A stretch of 6,292 nt of DNA from JBPCRW01 sp050996405 (lineage in GTDB: Bacteria > Acidobacteriota > Blastocatellia > Pyrinomonadales > Pyrinomonadaceae). The notes under the pieces were generated by a model. The model saw only the letters and a program-made list of their open reading frames with translations. It had not been told where the DNA came from and ran no database searches. Location: NCBI GenBank assembly GCA_050996405.1, contig JBPCRW010000148.1:1-6292 (forward strand). Reading direction: 5' to 3'. Position numbers and translations under genes: made by a program. Positions 5,144-6,292 of the stretch are shown here, one piece after another (the first letter of the stretch is position 1; each line of letters begins with the position of its first letter).

Positions 5144-6292
5144 TCAATGATTTTCAAGTTCGGCGCAACTGTTTCGGATTACTTTATAGTTTCCGTCTAA
5201 AATTGACGGACGCTCTCTGATTATCAGTTCAACCTGATTTTTATCGTCCGCTAATTTGCAAACTTCAAAAGCTGCCTGCCTGAAAACTCTCTGTTCCAGA
5301 TAAACGGGAGCGTTTGTATCGGCGATTGACCATTCAAACAACGGCAGCATTTGTTGTCCGCTTTTTGTTTGAAAAACGGTTGATTTTGCGGTCGGCGGTA
5401 GTTTTTCAAAAACATTTTCGTTGATGCGAATGACCGGAATTTCGACATTGCCCGAATACAAAGCTCCAGACAAAAACATATCCCACCAACCGAAAAAACT
5501 CAAAATCGGCAATAAAACGCCGGCGAAAACGATTAATTTTACGAACGTGAATTTGCCGCTTGTAATCGTTTTCCGAAGCGAAACGGGATTTCGCCAAAAC
5601 GCAAAAACGACCGCAAAAATCAGCGTAAAATTCCAGACCCAAATAATGCTGTTATAATCCCTGACGATTAAAAGGGTTAAAACAAACGAGTGCATCAAAA
5701 CCGCCAGACAAACCGCTAAATTTCTCGTCCCGCGAAACAGCAATCCGCAGCCGATTAGCGATTCGGTTAAAGGTATTGCGATTCCCAAAAACTGAAACGG
5801 CAAGTGAATCGAAGGAAAAAGATTTTGCAGCGGCATCAGCAAATTGGGCAGTAATTCGCGGGAAAACGTAAAATTCATTTTCTGAACGCCGCTCCAAATA
5901 TAAAGTCCGGCGATAATGATTTGCACAAGTCCGAGCGTTTGATTGCCAGCCGATTTCCCGTCAGTTTCCCAATCGTGCCAATAAAATACAGCTAAAATCA
6001 ACAAGTATTGGTAAGTCCAAGGTTGTAGGCGCAAATAATCAAAGAAAGCTAGCAAAACAAGCGAAGAAATTACGACAGCCAGAAAAATCTTTGGTCGGCG
6101 CGAGAAAATAATCAATATCAGCGAAATAACAAGAATCGAGCTAAACAGCCATTCGTAAAGCAAAACAAAATTTTCCGGCAAAGCAAAAACAAACGGCACT
6201 CGCGGGAAACTTCGATAAACCGGAAACCACGCTTCGTGTGAACAGACGATGCCGACGAGCAATCCGAGGCAAATTGTAATTCGCAAAAATTT
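5144..6292 (-). CDS. Polytopic membrane protein with C-terminal soluble domain, 5' end outside window (partial)
   Basis: I do not recognise this protein with certainty. The frame is open to the right edge; a TTG at 6286 is a possible start, but two more codons precede it in frame, so the true start probably lies outside. Counting from that TTG there are 380 residues. Roughly nine hydrophobic segments lie at about 2-14, 46-61, 66-82, 92-102, 117-131, 165-184, 188-208, 214-230 and 248-266. A soluble tail of about 110 residues (275-380) has no motif I know. The segment LYIWSGVQKMN (128-138) after a helix resembles the AGxxKLN stretch of HTTM/vitamin-K-carboxylase-like or DoxX/MauE-like proteins, a weak similarity. 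It lies on the same strand as rfbC but 180 bp away with a hairpin and promoter between, so it is probably a separate unit. Whether it takes part in glycan synthesis is unknown. Confidence 0.72.
   Translation of the reverse strand, partial: KFLRITICLGLLVGIVCSHEAWFPVYRSFPRVPFVFALPENFVLLYEWLFSSILVISLILIIFSRRPKIFLAVVISSLVLLAFFDYLRLQPWTYQYLLILAVFYWHDWETDGKSAGNQTLGLVQIIIAGLYIWSGVQKMNFTFSRELLPNLLMPLQNLFPSIHLPFQFLGIAIPLTESLIGCGLLFRGTRNLAVCLAVLMHSFVLTLLIVRDYNSIIWVWNFTLIFAVVFAFWRNPVSLRKTITSGKFTFVKLIVFAGVLLPILSFFGWWDMFLSGALYSGNVEIPVIRINENVFEKLPPTAKSTVFQTKSGQQMLPLFEWSIADTNAPVYLEQRVFRQAAFEVCKLADDKNQVELIIRERPSILDGNYKVIRNSCAELENH

Noticed and set aside
1..6292. CRISPR array, tRNA, rRNA or riboswitch
   Set aside because: No regularly spaced direct repeats, no cloverleaf-like sequence and no conserved rRNA or riboswitch core were seen on either strand by eye.

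Overview
The window looks like a bacterial chromosome segment devoted mainly to cell-surface polysaccharide synthesis. An insertion sequence interrupts it, and at the left end it runs into more AT-rich DNA with remnants of a DNA-modification locus. All the non-IS genes are on the minus strand, so the reading order is right to left. Heptose (gmhA, gmhB) and rhamnose-type (rfbC) precursor genes point to a Gram-negative (diderm) bacterium with LPS, capsule or S-layer glycans. Hand counts on sampled lines give about 50% or more GC in the gmhA and glycosyltransferase genes, about 40% in the methyltransferase and about 36% in the leftmost ORF. Blastocatellia-type Acidobacteriota is my best guess for the host, from the general look of the proteins only; I cannot test it.

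Region by region: 6292-5144 is a polytopic membrane protein of unassigned function, running off the right edge. 5143-4964 is an intergenic region with a 3' hairpin, a consensus-like -10 box and an inverted repeat around it. 4963-3204 holds rfbC (dTDP-4-dehydrorhamnose 3,5-epimerase, TTG start), gmhB (heptose-bisphosphate phosphatase) and gmhA (sedoheptulose-7-phosphate isomerase). The gmhB and gmhA frames overlap by 20 nt. 3081-2143 is a 939-bp IS982-like element with 21-bp terminal inverted repeats and a transposase broken by a stop codon and a +1 frameshift. 2142-1941 is a spacer with a long imperfect inverted repeat and a 15-bp palindrome. 1940-921 is a DPM1/ArnC-like family-2 glycosyltransferase. 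918-421 is the N-terminal half of a beta-class DNA methyltransferase, and 433-1 is an unrecognised, possibly PIN-like ORF that leaves the window.

GmhA and GmhB are two steps of the ADP- or GDP-heptose pathway, RfbC is the epimerase step of dTDP-L-rhamnose synthesis, and the glycosyltransferase probably loads a sugar onto a polyprenyl-phosphate carrier, so these four fit one surface-glycan programme. The methyltransferase start is only 2 nt from the glycosyltransferase stop and its Shine-Dalgarno lies inside the glycosyltransferase's last codons, so the two are probably co-transcribed although functionally unrelated. The most unusual part is the left end: a methyltransferase that stops before its SAM-binding motif and overlaps a foreign-looking ORF. 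I found no convincing complete new system inside the window.
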